The notes under the pieces were generated by a model. The model was not told the origin of the DNA, ran no database searches, and saw nothing but the letters and a program-made list of their open reading frames with translations. The translations under genes and the position numbers were made by a program. DNA of 64,000 nt from assembly GCF_004912145.1 (NCBI RefSeq), contig NZ_STGT01000003.1:310001-374000 (forward strand). Reading direction: 5' to 3'. This DNA comes from Peteryoungia rhizophila. GTDB taxonomy: Bacteria; Pseudomonadota; Alphaproteobacteria; Rhizobiales; Rhizobiaceae. Shown here piece by piece: positions 51,333 through 62,141 of this stretch; position 1 is the first letter of the stretch; every line of letters starts with the position of its first letter.

Positions 51333-51453
51333 CCTCATCTCCGGATGAATCACCTGACGGATGAACGAGTGAACGGCTGCGCGGCCCACCGTGCGACCGA
51401 ACGGAATTATTCGCGCCGAATTTCCGGCGCATCAGATCGAGGGACACAGGCAG

Positions 51454-54400
51454 ATGCGCATTGAACGTCGCTTCACCAAACCGGGGCAGTCCGCTTACGC
51501 GGAGATCGAGTTCCGCAAGGCCATCAGCGAGATCAAGAATCCCGACGGCTCAATCGTATTTCGTCTTGCCGACATCGACGTGCCCGCCCAGTTCAGCCAG
51601 GTGGCGGCCGATATTCTCGCCCAGAAATATTTCCGCAAGGCCGGCGTGCCGAAGCTGTTGAAGAAGGTCGAGGAAAACGACGTTCCTTCCTTCCTCTGGC
51701 GCTCTGTCGCCGACGAGAAGGCGCTGGCCAACCTGCCCGCCGACGAACGCTACGGCTCGGAAACCGATGCCCGTCAGGTCTTCGATCGCCTGGCCGGCAC
51801 CTGGACCTATTGGGGCTGGAAGGGCAAGTATTTCACCTCTGAAGAAGACGCCTCCGCCTTCAAGGACGAGCTCGCCTACATGCTCGCCACCCAGCGCGTT
51901 GCGCCGAATTCCCCGCAGTGGTTCAACACCGGCCTGCACTGGGCCTATGGCATCGACGGCCCCGGCCAGGGCCATTTCTATGTCGACCCCTTCACGGCTA
52001 AGCTCGTCAAGTCGAAGTCGTCCTACGAGCATCCGCAGCCGCATGCCTGCTTCATCCAGTCCGTCGAAGACGATCTGGTCAATGAAGGCGGCATCATGGA
52101 CCTCTGGGTCCGTGAAGCGCGTCTCTTCAAGTATGGCTCCGGCACCGGCTCCAACTTCTCCTATCTGCGCGGCGAAGGCGAAAAGCTCTCGGGCGGCGGT
52201 CGCTCGTCCGGCCTCATGTCCTTCCTGAAGATCGGTGACCGTGCAGCGGGCGCCATCAAGTCTGGCGGCACCACGCGCCGTGCGGCGAAGATGGTCGTCG
52301 TTGACATCGACCATCCGGATATCGAAGCCTATATCGACTGGAAGGTGAAGGAAGAGCAGAAGGTTGCGGCGCTGGTCACCGGCTCCAAGATCGTTGCCAA
52401 GCACCTGAAGGCGATCATGAAGGCCTGCGTCAACTGCGAGGCTGACAACGGCGCCTGCTTTGACCCGAACGAGAACCCTGCCCTCAAGCGCGAAATCAAG
52501 GCCGCGAAGAAGGACCAGGTTCCGGAAAACTACATCAAGCGCGTCATCCAGTTCGCCCAGCAGGGCTACAAGGATCTTGATTTCAAGACCTATGACACCG
52601 ACTGGGATTCGGAAGCCTATCTCACCGTTTCGGGCCAGAACTCGAACAATTCCGTCTCGCTGAAGGACGACTTCCTGCGCTCGGTCGAGACCGATGGCGA
52701 CTGGAACCTCACCGCCCGCAAGGACGGCAAGGTGATGAAGACGCTGAAGGCCCGCGATCTCTGGGAAAAGATCTCCTATGCCGCCTGGGCATCGGCTGAT
52801 CCTGGCCTGCACTTCAACACGACGATGAACGACTGGCACACCTGCCCGGCCGCCGGCCCGATCCGCGCGTCGAACCCGTGCTCGGAATACATGTTCCTCG
52901 ACGACACGGCCTGCAACCTCGCTTCCTTGAACCTTCTGCAGTTCAAGGATCAGACGACCAAGAACATCGACATCGCCGATTACGAACATGCCGTTCGTCT
53001 GTGGACCGTCGTGCTCGAAGTCTCCGTCATGATGGCGCAGTTCCCGTCGCGCCAAATCGCCGAACGCTCCTACGAATACCGCACGCTCGGCCTCGGCTAT
53101 GCCAATATCGGCGGCCTGCTGATGTCCTCCGGCATCCCGTATGACTCGGCCGAAGGTCGCGCCATCTGCGGTGCGCTCACCGCCATCATGACCGGCGTCT
53201 CCTATGCGACATCAGCCGAAATCGCTTCGGAACTCGGCCCCTTCCCGGGCTTTGCGCCGAACCGCGACAACATGCTGCGCGTCATCCGCAACCATCGCCG
53301 CGCAGCCTACGGCCTGTCGGAAGGTTATGAAGGCCTCTCCGTCGATCCGGTGCCGCTGGTCCATGCCGAATGCACCGACCCTGCCCTCGTCGCCCATGCG
53401 ACGGCCGCCTGGGACAAGGCGCTCGCGCTCGGCGAGCAGCATGGCTACCGCAATGCCCAGGTCTCGGTCATCGCGCCCACAGGCACGATCGGTCTCGTCA
53501 TGGACTGCGACACGACCGGCATTGAGCCCGACTTCGCGCTGGTGAAGTTCAAGAAGCTCGCCGGTGGCGGCTACTTCAAGATCATCAACGCTGCCGTTCC
53601 GGAAGCGCTGCGCACCCTTGGCTATTCGGAAAGCCAGATCGCCGAGATCGACGCCTATGCGGTCGGCCATGGCAACCTGAACCAGGCGCCGGGCATCAAC
53701 CCCTCGACGCTGCGTGCCAAGGGCTTCACCGACGAGAAGATCGAGGCCGTCAACGGCGCCCTGAAGGCCGCCTTCGACATCAAGTTCGTCTTCAACCAGT
53801 GGACGCTCGGTGCGGACTTCCTCAAGGAAACCCTCAAGGTTTCCGACGAGCAGCTCACCGACATGAGCTTCAACCTGCTCGACCACATGGGCTTCTCGAA
53901 GAAGGACATCGAGGCTGCCAACATCCATGTCTGCGGTGCGATGACGCTGGAAGGCGCCCCCTTCCTCAAGAACGAGCATCTTCCGGTCTTCGATTGCGCC
54001 AACCCGTGCGGCAAGATCGGCAAGCGTTACCTCTCGGTGGAAAGCCACATCCGCATGATGGCAGCGGCCCAGCCGTTCATCTCGGGTGCGATCTCCAAGA
54101 CGATCAACATGCCGAACGAAGCCACCGTCGAAGATTGCGGCTCCGCCTACATGCTGTCCTGGAAGCTGGCACTCAAGGCCAACGCGCTATACCGCGATGG
54201 CTCGAAGCTCTCCCAGCCGCTCAATGCCTCGCTGATCGAAGACGAGGACCATGAGGACGGCGTCGAGGAACTGCTGGCCCAGCCGCAGGCTGCCCAGGCC
54301 GTTACGATCACGGAACGCATCGTCGAGCGGATCGTCGAGCGGATCGTGCGCGAACAGGAAAAGCTGCCGGCCCGCCGCAAGGGTTATACCCAGAAGGCCA

Positions 54401-55233
54401 AGATCGGCGGTCACACCATCTTCCTGCGCACCGGCGAATATGACGACGGCCGCCTCGGCGAAATCTTCCTCGACATGAACAAGGAAGGCTCGGCTCTGCG
54501 CGCCTTCATCAACAACTTCGCCATCTCCGTCTCGCTCGGCCTGCAGTATGGCGTGCCGCTCGAGGAATATGTCGACGCCTTCACCTTCACCAAGTTCGAG
54601 CCGGCCGGCATGGTCACCGGCAACGACGCGATCAAGAATGCAACGTCGATCCTCGACTACGTATTCCGCGAGCTTGCGATCTCCTACCTCGGTCGCAGCG
54701 ACCTCGCCCATGTCGACACCTCCGACTTCTCCACGACCGCGCTTGGCCGTGGCGTCAAGGAAGGCAAGGCGGACGTCGTCTCCAAGGGCCTGACCCGCGG
54801 CTACAAGCCGACGCTCGTCTCCAGCCACATGCCGGCAGCGGCCGGGCCTGAGCCCAAGGGTGCAGCAACAGCCGCCCCCGCCAAGGCCTCGACGGTCACC
54901 GCTTTCTCGTCTGCAGGCAACACTGCCCGCAAGCTCGAAGTGACGACTGCGATCGCCACCTCCGAAGTCGTGTCCTTCAAGCGCGACTACGAGGAACGGG
55001 CCGTGGAACTGGCCGAGGAGATCGCCGACGAAGGCCTCTTCTCCGACACGTCCGCCGACGAGGCCGCCAAGGCCAAGGCGGATGCCAAGCAGCTCGAGGC
55101 GACCCGCCGCATGCGCTCCATCGCGCAAGGCTATACGGGCAACATGTGCTCGGAATGCCAGAACTTCACGATGGTTCGGAATGGGACTTGCGAGAAGTGC
55201 GACACGTGCGGCGCGACGAGTGGGTGCAGCTGA
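51454..55233 (+). CDS. nrdJ: class II (adenosylcobalamin-dependent) ribonucleotide reductase
   Basis: 1259 aa from the ATG at 51454, preceded by GAGGGACACAGG. It starts [20 protein letters not shown]. Catalytic regions include [40 protein letters not shown] near residue 474, and [20 protein letters not shown] near 674. The C-terminal region has [20 protein letters not shown] then CGATSGCS, the mobile cysteines of the NrdJ family. It makes deoxyribonucleotides with vitamin B12 coenzyme, independent of oxygen. Length matches the long alphaproteobacterial form. Confidence 0.97.
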   Translation: MRIERRFTKPGQSAYAEIEFRKAISEIKNPDGSIVFRLADIDVPAQFSQVAADILAQKYFRKAGVPKLLKKVEENDVPSFLWRSVADEKALANLPADERYGSETDARQVFDRLAGTWTYWGWKGKYFTSEEDASAFKDELAYMLATQRVAPNSPQWFNTGLHWAYGIDGPGQGHFYVDPFTAKLVKSKSSYEHPQPHACFIQSVEDDLVNEGGIMDLWVREARLFKYGSGTGSNFSYLRGEGEKLSGGGRSSGLMSFLKIGDRAAGAIKSGGTTRRAAKMVVVDIDHPDIEAYIDWKVKEEQKVAALVTGSKIVAKHLKAIMKACVNCEADNGACFDPNENPALKREIKAAKKDQVPENYIKRVIQFAQQGYKDLDFKTYDTDWDSEAYLTVSGQNSNNSVSLKDDFLRSVETDGDWNLTARKDGKVMKTLKARDLWEKISYAAWASADPGLHFNTTMNDWHTCPAAGPIRASNPCSEYMFLDDTACNLASLNLLQFKDQTTKNIDIADYEHAVRLWTVVLEVSVMMAQFPSRQIAERSYEYRTLGLGYANIGGLLMSSGIPYDSAEGRAICGALTAIMTGVSYATSAEIASELGPFPGFAPNRDNMLRVIRNHRRAAYGLSEGYEGLSVDPVPLVHAECTDPALVAHATAAWDKALALGEQHGYRNAQVSVIAPTGTIGLVMDCDTTGIEPDFALVKFKKLAGGGYFKIINAAVPEALRTLGYSESQIAEIDAYAVGHGNLNQAPGINPSTLRAKGFTDEKIEAVNGALKAAFDIKFVFNQWTLGADFLKETLKVSDEQLTDMSFNLLDHMGFSKKDIEAANIHVCGAMTLEGAPFLKNEHLPVFDCANPCGKIGKRYLSVESHIRMMAAAQPFISGAISKTINMPNEATVEDCGSAYMLSWKLALKANALYRDGSKLSQPLNASLIEDEDHEDGVEELLAQPQAAQAVTITERIVERIVERIVREQEKLPARRKGYTQKAKIGGHTIFLRTGEYDDGRLGEIFLDMNKEGSALRAFINNFAISVSLGLQYGVPLEEYVDAFTFTKFEPAGMVTGNDAIKNATSILDYVFRELAISYLGRSDLAHVDTSDFSTTALGRGVKEGKADVVSKGLTRGYKPTLVSSHMPAAAGPEPKGAATAAPAKASTVTAFSSAGNTARKLEVTTAIATSEVVSFKRDYEERAVELAEEIADEGLFSDTSADEAAKAKADAKQLEATRRMRSIAQGYTGNMCSECQNFTMVRNGTCEKCDTCGATSGCS

Positions 55234-55253
55234 TTAGCTGAGGCGCTCAGTCA

Positions 55254-56054
55254 ATGAGCATCTTTGACACGAGTTCAGTGGAGGCGGGCCATCGAAGGCT
55301 CGCCTCTTCGCTTTCTCAGTATACTGCGGCATTGGAAGCCACAGGAGTTCTGGTTGATGCGGCACTTCTCCGCCAGAATTTTGTAAGGTCAGATGCCGAG
55401 GGACAGATTCGGTTTCTTGCCCTCTCCCAACTCGGATTTCGTCTCGTCAATGATATCGGTGCTGCGATAAAACTGCTCGAAGCGGGATATTTCGTTCAAG
55501 CGGCCGCATTCGGGCGGGACATGGCTGAGATCGGGATGCTAGCTATCCATTTTGCTGGAAATCCGGATGACCTGCTCAAATGGGCGAGACTAGAAGGTAA
55601 GCAACGTTACCGGTCATTTGGACGATCTCAGTTAAAGAATGCAGCAGCACCGGAACACTTTACCTACTTTAACAATCGATTTGACTTCTTCTTAGAGTTC
55701 GGGACCCATCCCTCTTTCCAATCAATCGCGGCACATCTAGATGGAGAGCGGTTGCATGTTGGGCCACACATCAACCAATCGCTTTTTCAGAACACCTACA
55801 AAGATTTAGCAAATCTTGCCTGGCGCGCAGCTGATATCGGAGGCTTGGTTTACAAGGCAGTGTTTGACCTCTCTGTAGCAGAACTGCTGCCAAACGAGTT
55901 CGCTTCGTTCATGCATCACGGTGGCGTTTTGAGGAACCTTGAGATCAAGGATATTGAGCACGAGACGTTCACGAAATCCGCCGCAGACGACGAGTTCATT
56001 GGAGACAATCCTACCTCCCCCCATGCGGGGGAGGACGGAAAATCGAAGGTTTAG
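55254..56054 (+). CDS. unknown helical protein whose C-terminus lies in a repeat element (DUF5677-like)
   Basis: 266 aa. The body is helical (LVNDIGAAIKLLEAGYFVQA, AAFGRDMAEIGMLAIHFAGN), similar to DUF5677/abortive-infection-type AbiV-like proteins, although the family call is uncertain. The last 14 residues (SPHAGEDGKSKV and before) are encoded by the first 44 bases of a repeat element starting at 56011, so an insertion has replaced the natural end. GC content is lower than in nrdJ, which suggests transfer. It starts 20 bases after the nrdJ stop. Confidence 0.7.
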   Translation: MSIFDTSSVEAGHRRLASSLSQYTAALEATGVLVDAALLRQNFVRSDAEGQIRFLALSQLGFRLVNDIGAAIKLLEAGYFVQAAAFGRDMAEIGMLAIHFAGNPDDLLKWARLEGKQRYRSFGRSQLKNAAAPEHFTYFNNRFDFFLEFGTHPSFQSIAAHLDGERLHVGPHINQSLFQNTYKDLANLAWRAADIGGLVYKAVFDLSVAELLPNEFASFMHHGGVLRNLEIKDIEHETFTKSAADDEFIGDNPTSPHAGEDGKSKV

Positions 56055-56210
56055 GCGAGCGTAAGCCGCCTAAACTTCAGATTTTCCTGGAGAGGGGCAC
56101 AGTTCCGTGGGCGCTCACCTCACCGAGCCCCTCTCTTGCGAAATCTGAGGTTTGGCCCTGATCGGCCAATTCCTCGATTTCGCTTTCTCCCCCGCAAGGG
56201 GGGAGATAGG
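56011..56210. repeat. intergenic repeat element, copy 1
   Basis: About 200 bp, bounded by CCTCCCCCCATGCGGGGGAGG-like and CTCCCCCGCAAGGGGGGAG-like palindromes. Inside are shared blocks such as GGACGGAAAATCGAAGG and ATTTTCCTGGAGAGGGGCAC. It resembles the palindromic mosaic elements of Rhizobiaceae. It contains the stop of the preceding gene. Confidence 0.85.
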
Positions 56211-56299
56211 CCGTGAGTGCCTCGGCCTTAGAACTATGTCCACCGATGTGCTCGAAACAGCCGCAACGTTAGCCGGATGAAAATCTAGGCCGCAGCCCC

Positions 56300-56500
56300 T
56301 ACCTCCCCCCACGCGGGGGAGGACGGAAAATCGAAGGCTTAGGCCAGCGCAAGCGGCCTAAACTTCAGATTTTCCTGGAGAGGGGCACAGTTCCGTTGGC
56401 GCCGACATCACCGAGCCCCTCTCTTGCGAAATCTTAAGGTTTGGCCCTGAGCGGGCCAATTCCTCGATTTCGCTTTCTCCCCCGCAAGGGGGGAGATAGG
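56300..56500. repeat. intergenic repeat element, copy 2
   Basis: Second direct copy of the element at 56011-56210, about 90% or more identical by eye, same orientation, 289 bp later. The 89 bases between the copies carry no gene. Confidence 0.85.
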
Positions 56501-57311
56501 GCCGCGCAAGCCGCCAAATCCTTCAACATCCGCAGTTCGAGGGGGACGACTTCCAAAAATCCCCCAACAAAATCAACGAAACAAACTTTTTTCATCCCCC
56601 ACCATTTCCACCCCCTTACCCTAGTCCCCGTCCCGCCCTCGGATACACCTGACGATGCGATGTCAGGCGAGGCGGGGTCGGCGCCGGGGTGGCGTGCTGT
56701 CGCAGGCACAAATCCCCGGCCCGCTGCAACGGTCTCCCTCCGGACGAGGGGCTGGACGAAGGTTTTGGGCGGCGGATGCCCCAGGACCGGATACCCCGAT
56801 CGGAAGGACGTGCCTCAGAGGCACACAGACAAGGCGCCCACGCCGTCGCGAACACACCAGACGGCGGGGCGGACAAAACGGCGGGGATGCGCGCCGGGCC
56901 GCAAATGGCCAGACGATCACCCCCCCGGGCGAGGGTCCCGGTCGGATTGGTGCACCATCCGACGGGAACCTCCCGGGCCACCGGCCAGGCTCTGGCAGAC
57001 ACTCCGCAAGGAGGACTCTGCCTCAGCCGGACCCTACGCCCGGTCGAACGTCGGACTTCGGTCCCGACGCCCGTCGCCGCCTTGCCAGAGAGACGCATGC
57101 AGCGGGACAAAAACGCCGAACGAGGCGCCGGGAGGAGCCACATAAAACTACTTAGACAGGTTGCTTCTGGCGCCTCGTCCGAGACAAGCATGACCATCCC
57201 CGGAGGGAGTTGATCCCGACCGGTGGCGAAGCTTGGGTTTTTTGACAATCAGGCATCGTCCCAAAAAAGGCCGTGCAGCACCGTTACCGCGGCCGCAAGG
57301 CAAACGCTTCC
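56501..57311. other. GC-rich region with long hairpins and no convincing gene
   Basis: About 800 bases between the repeats and the DUF1883 gene. Strong inverted repeats are present: 56924-56977 folds into a stem of about 20 pairs around GTCGGAT and ATCCGAC; ACGAGGCGCC (57120-57129) pairs with GGCGCCTCGT (57169-57178); GTGCCT pairs with AGGCAC near 56810; CCTGAC pairs with GTCAGG near 56650. Frames of 170-210 codons exist on both strands but with unusual composition. A structured RNA or a decayed locus are both possible. I found no RNase P or tmRNA core motif. Confidence 0.5.
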
Positions 57312-57368
57312 TTAACGGCCTTGGTGTAGATTAGAACACCATAAAAGACCGGACGGAGAACAGGCAGA

Positions 57369-57680
57369 ATGTCCAAACCGACTTTCCGCTTCACCCATTA
57401 CGACCTGAAAGACCAGCGCGCCGGCACGATCATCGAGGTGACGCTCTCGGCCGTGAACAATGTGCGTCTGATGACACCGACCAATTTTCAGCGGTTCAAG
57501 GAAACGCTGGACTTCAAGTTTCTCGGTGGCGTGGCGAAGAAATCGCCGCTCAAGATCGTCATTCCGGAAAGCGGCCACTGGCACATGATCGTCGACATGG
57601 AGGGCCATCACGGGTTGGCCGAATCCAAGGTCAAGATGATCGCGGCACCGGCCGTGCAGCCGAAACAGAAGGCGTCGTGA
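57369..57680 (+). CDS. DUF1883 protein
   Basis: 103 aa. RFTHYDLKDQRAGTIIEVTL, SAVNNVRLMTPTNFQRFKET and IPESGHWHMIVDMEGHHG make up the DUF1883 domain. AGAACAGGCAG precedes the ATG. The family is small and soluble, of unknown function, sometimes fused to TIR domains elsewhere; here it stands alone. Confidence 0.8.
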   Translation: MSKPTFRFTHYDLKDQRAGTIIEVTLSAVNNVRLMTPTNFQRFKETLDFKFLGGVAKKSPLKIVIPESGHWHMIVDMEGHHGLAESKVKMIAAPAVQPKQKAS

Positions 57681-57702
57681 GGCTGGCCTCGACGGCGCGC
57701 CT

Positions 57703-59016
57703 TCAGCCGCCGCCCCGCTCGCGCCTCAGCTTCGCCCACCAGTCGAGGCGCTTCTTGATTTCGCGTTCGAAGCCTCGCTCCGGCGGATCGTAGAAGGTTT
57801 TGCGGCCCATCTTTTCCGGGAAATAGTCCTGGCCGGAAAAGGCATCCGGCTCGTCGTGGTCGTAGCGATAGCCCTCGTTATAGCCTTCCGCCTTCATCAG
57901 CTTGGTCGGGGCGTTGAGAATGTGCTTGGGCGGCAGAAGCGAGCCGTGTTCCTTGGCCGCCCGCATCGCCGCCTTATAGGCGACATAGACGCCGTTCGAT
58001 TTCGGTGCGGTCGCGAGATAGACGCAGGCCTGCGCCAGCGCCAGTTCGCCTTCCGGCGAGCCGAGATAATCATAGGCGTCCTTGGCCGCATTGCAGACAA
58101 CAAGCGCCTGCGGGTCGGCCAAACCGATGTCCTCGACCGCCATGCGCACCAGCCGCCGCCCGAGATAAAGCGGATCCTCGCCGGCATCGAACATGCGGCA
58201 GAGATAGTAGAGGGCAGCATCTGGGTCCGAGCCGCGTACCGCCTTGTGCAGGGCCGAGATCAGATTGTAGTGGCCGTCCTGGCCCTTGTCGTAGACGGGG
58301 GCGCGACGCTGGACGATACGCCCCAGGCCCTCCGTGTCGAAGATCTCGCCCGGACGGGCGGCGCGCCAGACTTCCTCGGCGAGCGTCAACGAGGCGCGGC
58401 CGTCGCCATCGGCCATGCGGATGAGCGCCTGACGGGCGTCGGCATCCAGCGGAAGCGGTTTTGCCTCGGTTTCCTCGGCCCGCGTCAAGAGCGTCTCGAT
58501 GCTCTCGGCATCATGGCTCTTGAAGGTCAGAACCCGCGCGCGCGACAGAAGAGCGGCGTTCAGTTCGAAGCTCGGATTTTCCGTCGTGGCACCGACGAGG
58601 ATGACGGTGCCGTCCTCCATGACGGGCAGAAAACCGTCCTGCTGGGCACGGTTGAAGCGGTGGATCTCGTCGACGAAGAGCAGCGTCTGGCGGCCTTCCA
58701 TGCGGCGGAGCCGCGCGCTTTCGAAGACCTTCTTGAGGTCGGCGACGCCGGAAAAGATCGCCGAGATCTGCTCGAAGGCAAGACCCGCCTCGCCCGACAG
58801 AAGCCGCGCGACGGTGGTCTTGCCGGTGCCGGGCGGCCCCCAGAAGATCATCGAGCCGAGCGACCCTGCGGCGATCATCCGGGCGAGCACGCCGTCCTCG
58901 CCGGTCAGGTGTTCCTGGCCGGTCACTTCGGCCAGGTTCTTCGGCCGCAGGCGATCGGCAAGCGGGCGCCGCTCGGCCATTTCCTTCGACATCTGCGGCG
59001 CGAAGAGATCGCTCAT
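57703..59016 (-). CDS. rarA: replication-associated recombination protein A (AAA+ ATPase)
   Basis: 437 aa. RPLADRLRPKNLAEVTGQEH at the start, Walker A WGPPGTGKTTVARLLSG near residue 59, Walker B LLFVDEIHRFNRAQQDGFLP near 112 and the C-terminal MgsA/RarA domain (DPDAALYYLCRMFDAGEDPL) identify it. RarA acts at stalled replication forks together with clamp and SSB. It overlaps the protease gene by four bases. Confidence 0.95.
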   Translation of the reverse strand: MSDLFAPQMSKEMAERRPLADRLRPKNLAEVTGQEHLTGEDGVLARMIAAGSLGSMIFWGPPGTGKTTVARLLSGEAGLAFEQISAIFSGVADLKKVFESARLRRMEGRQTLLFVDEIHRFNRAQQDGFLPVMEDGTVILVGATTENPSFELNAALLSRARVLTFKSHDAESIETLLTRAEETEAKPLPLDADARQALIRMADGDGRASLTLAEEVWRAARPGEIFDTEGLGRIVQRRAPVYDKGQDGHYNLISALHKAVRGSDPDAALYYLCRMFDAGEDPLYLGRRLVRMAVEDIGLADPQALVVCNAAKDAYDYLGSPEGELALAQACVYLATAPKSNGVYVAYKAAMRAAKEHGSLLPPKHILNAPTKLMKAEGYNEGYRYDHDEPDAFSGQDYFPEKMGRKTFYDPPERGFEREIKKRLDWWAKLRRERGGG

Positions 59017-60419
59017 CGGAAAATCTGCCGGATGCGTTGACCGCCGCGCTCGACCTCGACGCGCCAGAAGCCCGGATCGCTTTCGGCGATTTTCCGCAGA
59101 TCGTCGACAGAACCGATCTCCTCGCCATTTATGGCGACGATGATGTCGCGCGGTGCAAAGCCGAGACGGGCGGCCGGCGAACCACGCAGGACTTCGGTCA
59201 CCACGACACCGGTGACTTCGGAGGCCATCTTCAGCTCATAGGCGAGACGCGGCGACAGATTGCCGGCGCGGATGCCGGCAAAGGGGCTGCGGCCCTCGAT
59301 CAGCTGGATATCGCGTGGCCGGGTTTCGGGGGCCGCGGCCAGCGTCAGCGGGATGGTTTCCTCGCGACCGTCCTGCTGGACGGTGAGTTCGGCGGCCTTG
59401 CCGAGGCCGGCGGTGGTCAGGCGGTACCCCAGTGCGTCCGGATGCTCGACCTCGATACCGTTGACGGCGGTGATCACCTGCCCCGGCTTCAACCCGGCCT
59501 TCTCTGCCGGGCCGCCTTCGACGGTGCTGACGACCAGCGCCCCGCGCACGGTCTCGAGCCCGAGCGCTTCTGCGACATCCGAGGTCACCGGCTCGAAGCT
59601 CGCACCAATATAGGGGCGTTCGAAGCTCGTATCGCCGCGATCGGCGGCATCGAGAAAGACACGGACGAGGTTGGCTGGGATGGCGAAGCCGACGCCGTTG
59701 GAGCCGCCGCCCTTGGAAAAGATCGCCGTGTTGATGCCGATCAGTTCGCCCTTCATGTCGACGAGCGCGCCGCCGGAATTACCCGGGTTGATCGCGGCAT
59801 CGGTCTGGATGAAGAAGCCAAAATCGCCCTCCGTCACCTGGTTGCGGGCGAGTGCCGAGACGATGCCCGAAGTGACCGTCTGGCCGACGCCGAAGGGATT
59901 GCCGATGGCGAGCACGAGATCGCCGACCTCGGTCGCGTCGGAATCGCCGATCGGCAGCGTCGGCATGACTTCGGTGGTCTCGAACTTCAGCACCGCGAGA
60001 TCGAGGCGGTCGTCCTTGAGCACGACCTTGACCGGGAATTCGCGACCGTCGGCCAGCGCCACCTTGATGTCGTCGGCGCCGTCGATGACGTGGTTGTTGG
60101 TGACGACGACACCGTCGGCTTCGACGATGACACCGGATCCCAGCGAGGACTGTTTTTCGGTGCGGTTGGGCATGCGCTGGCCGAAGAACTGCTCGAAGAA
60201 GGGATCGCCGGCAAAAAGGTTCGGGCGTCGCTGAACAAGCCGCTCGGCATAGACATTGACCACCGCGCCGCGCGTCTGCTTGACCAGTGGCGAGAAGGAG
60301 AGCTGCATCTCGAGCTGGCTCTGCGGCACGGCCTTGTCCTGGGCCAGGGCGGGAGCCGCCAAGGGCGTCAGCAGAGCGGCGATCACGGCAATCGGTTTGA
60401 GGCGGTCGAAGCGCGGCAT
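59013..60419 (-). CDS. Do-like periplasmic serine protease (DegP/HtrA family)
   Basis: 468 aa from the ATG at 60419, with AAGGA ten bases before; an ATG at 60437 lacks a site. A signal peptide ends near AAPALAQ. The triad is His in VVTNNHVIDGADD, Asp in KDDRLDLAVLKF and Ser in AINPGNSGGALVDM. Two PDZ domains follow (residues about 260-350 and 370-468). It degrades or refolds misfolded envelope proteins. It is transcribed ahead of rarA. Confidence 0.93.
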   Translation of the reverse strand: MPRFDRLKPIAVIAALLTPLAAPALAQDKAVPQSQLEMQLSFSPLVKQTRGAVVNVYAERLVQRRPNLFAGDPFFEQFFGQRMPNRTEKQSSLGSGVIVEADGVVVTNNHVIDGADDIKVALADGREFPVKVVLKDDRLDLAVLKFETTEVMPTLPIGDSDATEVGDLVLAIGNPFGVGQTVTSGIVSALARNQVTEGDFGFFIQTDAAINPGNSGGALVDMKGELIGINTAIFSKGGGSNGVGFAIPANLVRVFLDAADRGDTSFERPYIGASFEPVTSDVAEALGLETVRGALVVSTVEGGPAEKAGLKPGQVITAVNGIEVEHPDALGYRLTTAGLGKAAELTVQQDGREETIPLTLAAAPETRPRDIQLIEGRSPFAGIRAGNLSPRLAYELKMASEVTGVVVTEVLRGSPAARLGFAPRDIIVAINGEEIGSVDDLRKIAESDPGFWRVEVERGGQRIRQIFR

Positions 60420-60529
60420 GTGCGATAAATCCTTCATGCGATCATGGACGTTCTAGACCCGGTTCCTGCGTCCTGAAATAGGCAGAAGCAAGGAAGATCG
60501 ATCGCAGATGGGGATAACACCCGCTCGGC

Positions 60530-61597
60530 TCAAGTCTTCACGGTTTCGATGATGCGTGTCATCAGGCCGTGGAGCTCGTCTCGGTAGCCGGTGCGGGCCG
60601 AGGGGGCGCTCTCGTTGGAGGTCATCGCGACCGTGAGTCCGAGGCTCGGTGTGATGTAGAGCATCTGGCCGCCGTAACCCCAGGCATAGTTCACCTGCTC
60701 GCCACCCATTTCCTTGAGGAACCAAGCATAGCCGTAGCCATCGCCGTTGAAGACCGAATTGGTGCGGCGGATCCAGCTTGCGCGGATCCAGTTCTCCGAG
60801 ATCAGTCGCGTGCCGTCCTCGGTCACACCTCCACGGCGATAGAGTTCGCCGAAGGCATGCAGCGAGCGCGGCGTCATGGCCATCTGGTTGCCGCCGAGAT
60901 AGTAGCCTTGCGGGTCGCGATCCCAAGAGCCGATGCGGAAGCCTTCGAGCGGCTCGAGCCACTCCCGGGCGAGCGCCAGCGTCGGCTTTCCCGAGACCTT
61001 GGTGAGGATGACGGACAGAAGGTGTGTGGAAGCGGTCGAATAGAGCATGCCGCCGCCGGGCTCGTCGATGAAATCGGCGGCGAGCGCGAAACGTGTCCAG
61101 TTGCGGCTGGCCACCCAGCGGCCGTAGTTGGGGCCTGACATGCGATCAAGACCTGCGCGCATGGACAGGAGATGGCCAATGGTGATCTGCGACAGCCGGG
61201 GATTGGGATTGGAGGGGAATTCCGAGCGCAGCACGGTTTCGATCTTCTGGTCGATGCCTTCCAGCAGGCCCTTGTCGATGGCGATGCCGACCAGCGCGGA
61301 GACGATGCATTTCGAGGCCGACTTGATGTTGGTCGAGCCGGTGAGCGAGCTATTGCCATAGGCACGTTCGGCGAGCGTTTCCCCGTTGCGGGTGGCGATC
61401 ACGGTCTCCAGCGTGTCGAGGCGGCGGGCTTCGTCGAGCAGCGTCGCGATGCGCGGGCGGAGCGCTTCGAAATGCGCCGGGGGCGACGCTTCGGCGGCTG
61501 GCACGGCGACGGCTTGCTCAGCCGATTGGGCAAAGGCGCGGGAGGTGGAGACCACCGGCAGGGTGGCGATGGCGGCCAGGAGCGTTCTTCTGTTCAT
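60530..61597 (-). CDS. serine hydrolase, class C beta-lactamase-like
   Basis: 355 aa from the ATG at 61597. A Tat- or Sec-like signal (NRRTLLAAIATLPVVSTSRA) opens it. TNIKSASKCIVSALVGIAID carries the SxxK motif (SASK), and GGGMLYSTASTHLLSVIL the Tyr of the second motif. It may hydrolyse esters or peptides in the periplasm; antibiotic resistance is not implied. Length is typical. Confidence 0.85.
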   Translation of the reverse strand: MNRRTLLAAIATLPVVSTSRAFAQSAEQAVAVPAAEASPPAHFEALRPRIATLLDEARRLDTLETVIATRNGETLAERAYGNSSLTGSTNIKSASKCIVSALVGIAIDKGLLEGIDQKIETVLRSEFPSNPNPRLSQITIGHLLSMRAGLDRMSGPNYGRWVASRNWTRFALAADFIDEPGGGMLYSTASTHLLSVILTKVSGKPTLALAREWLEPLEGFRIGSWDRDPQGYYLGGNQMAMTPRSLHAFGELYRRGGVTEDGTRLISENWIRASWIRRTNSVFNGDGYGYAWFLKEMGGEQVNYAWGYGGQMLYITPSLGLTVAMTSNESAPSARTGYRDELHGLMTRIIETVKT

Positions 61598-61744
61598 GGT
61601 GCTGAAGTTAGGCATTACCGCCGCCAATAACAGGACCTTTGCCAACTTTCACCGGAACGTGAGAGGCTGGCATGCGCGGATTGCATGGAACGATGCGGAG
61701 GCTCGGGACGTTGCCCGCATGAGTCCAGACAGAACGAGGTGACC

Positions 61745-62110
61745 ATGTCCGATACAACAGCCGCCGCACGCGCCATCCTGTTTGCGATCTTGGCCGGCCC
61801 CGTGCTGGCGGGCGGACTTCCCGCGCAGGCCGCGAGTTTCGACTGCCAGCAACCGGAGCTCGCCGCAGACGAAACCGCCATCTGCGAAACCCTGTCCCTC
61901 AACGATCTCGACGTGAAGATGGTCACGACCTTCGAACTGCTGTCCGGCCTGCTCGCCATGGGCGCGCGCGGAGAATTGCAGGATCAGCAGATCGAATGGC
62001 TGACCAAGCGCGGCGAATGTGAGGGTGACATCGCCTGCCTCACGGCCGCCTATACGGCGCGGATGGCGCAGCTGGCGACGGTGTACCAGGATGTGCAGCG
62101 GCCGAAGTGA
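61745..62110 (+). CDS. small secreted protein, LprI/DUF1311-like
   Basis: 121 aa from the ATG at 61745, with GAGGTG before it. A signal peptide ends near AQAASFDC. The four cysteines (FDCQ, AICE, GECEGDIACL) and the pattern ELAADETAICETLSLNDLDV, then QQIEWLTKRGECEGDIACLT, AAYTARMAQL fit the LprI/DUF1311 fold of periplasmic lysozyme-inhibitor-like proteins. Function is inferred from the family. Confidence 0.7.
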   Translation: MSDTTAAARAILFAILAGPVLAGGLPAQAASFDCQQPELAADETAICETLSLNDLDVKMVTTFELLSGLLAMGARGELQDQQIEWLTKRGECEGDIACLTAAYTARMAQLATVYQDVQRPK

Positions 62111-62141
62111 CGGGCAACATGCTGTGTGCCAACATCCATGC

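Noticed and set aside
51060..51453. Cobalamin riboswitch before the B12-dependent reductase
   Set aside because: I looked for a B12-box-like element and the expected stems and found none; the NrdR boxes give a sufficient explanation of control.
56616..57248. Minus-strand frame of 210 codons and plus-strand frames at 56655-57213
   Set aside because: Three overlapping frames are open at once, their composition is Arg/Pro/Ser/Gly-rich without domain features, and the DNA is full of inverted repeats.
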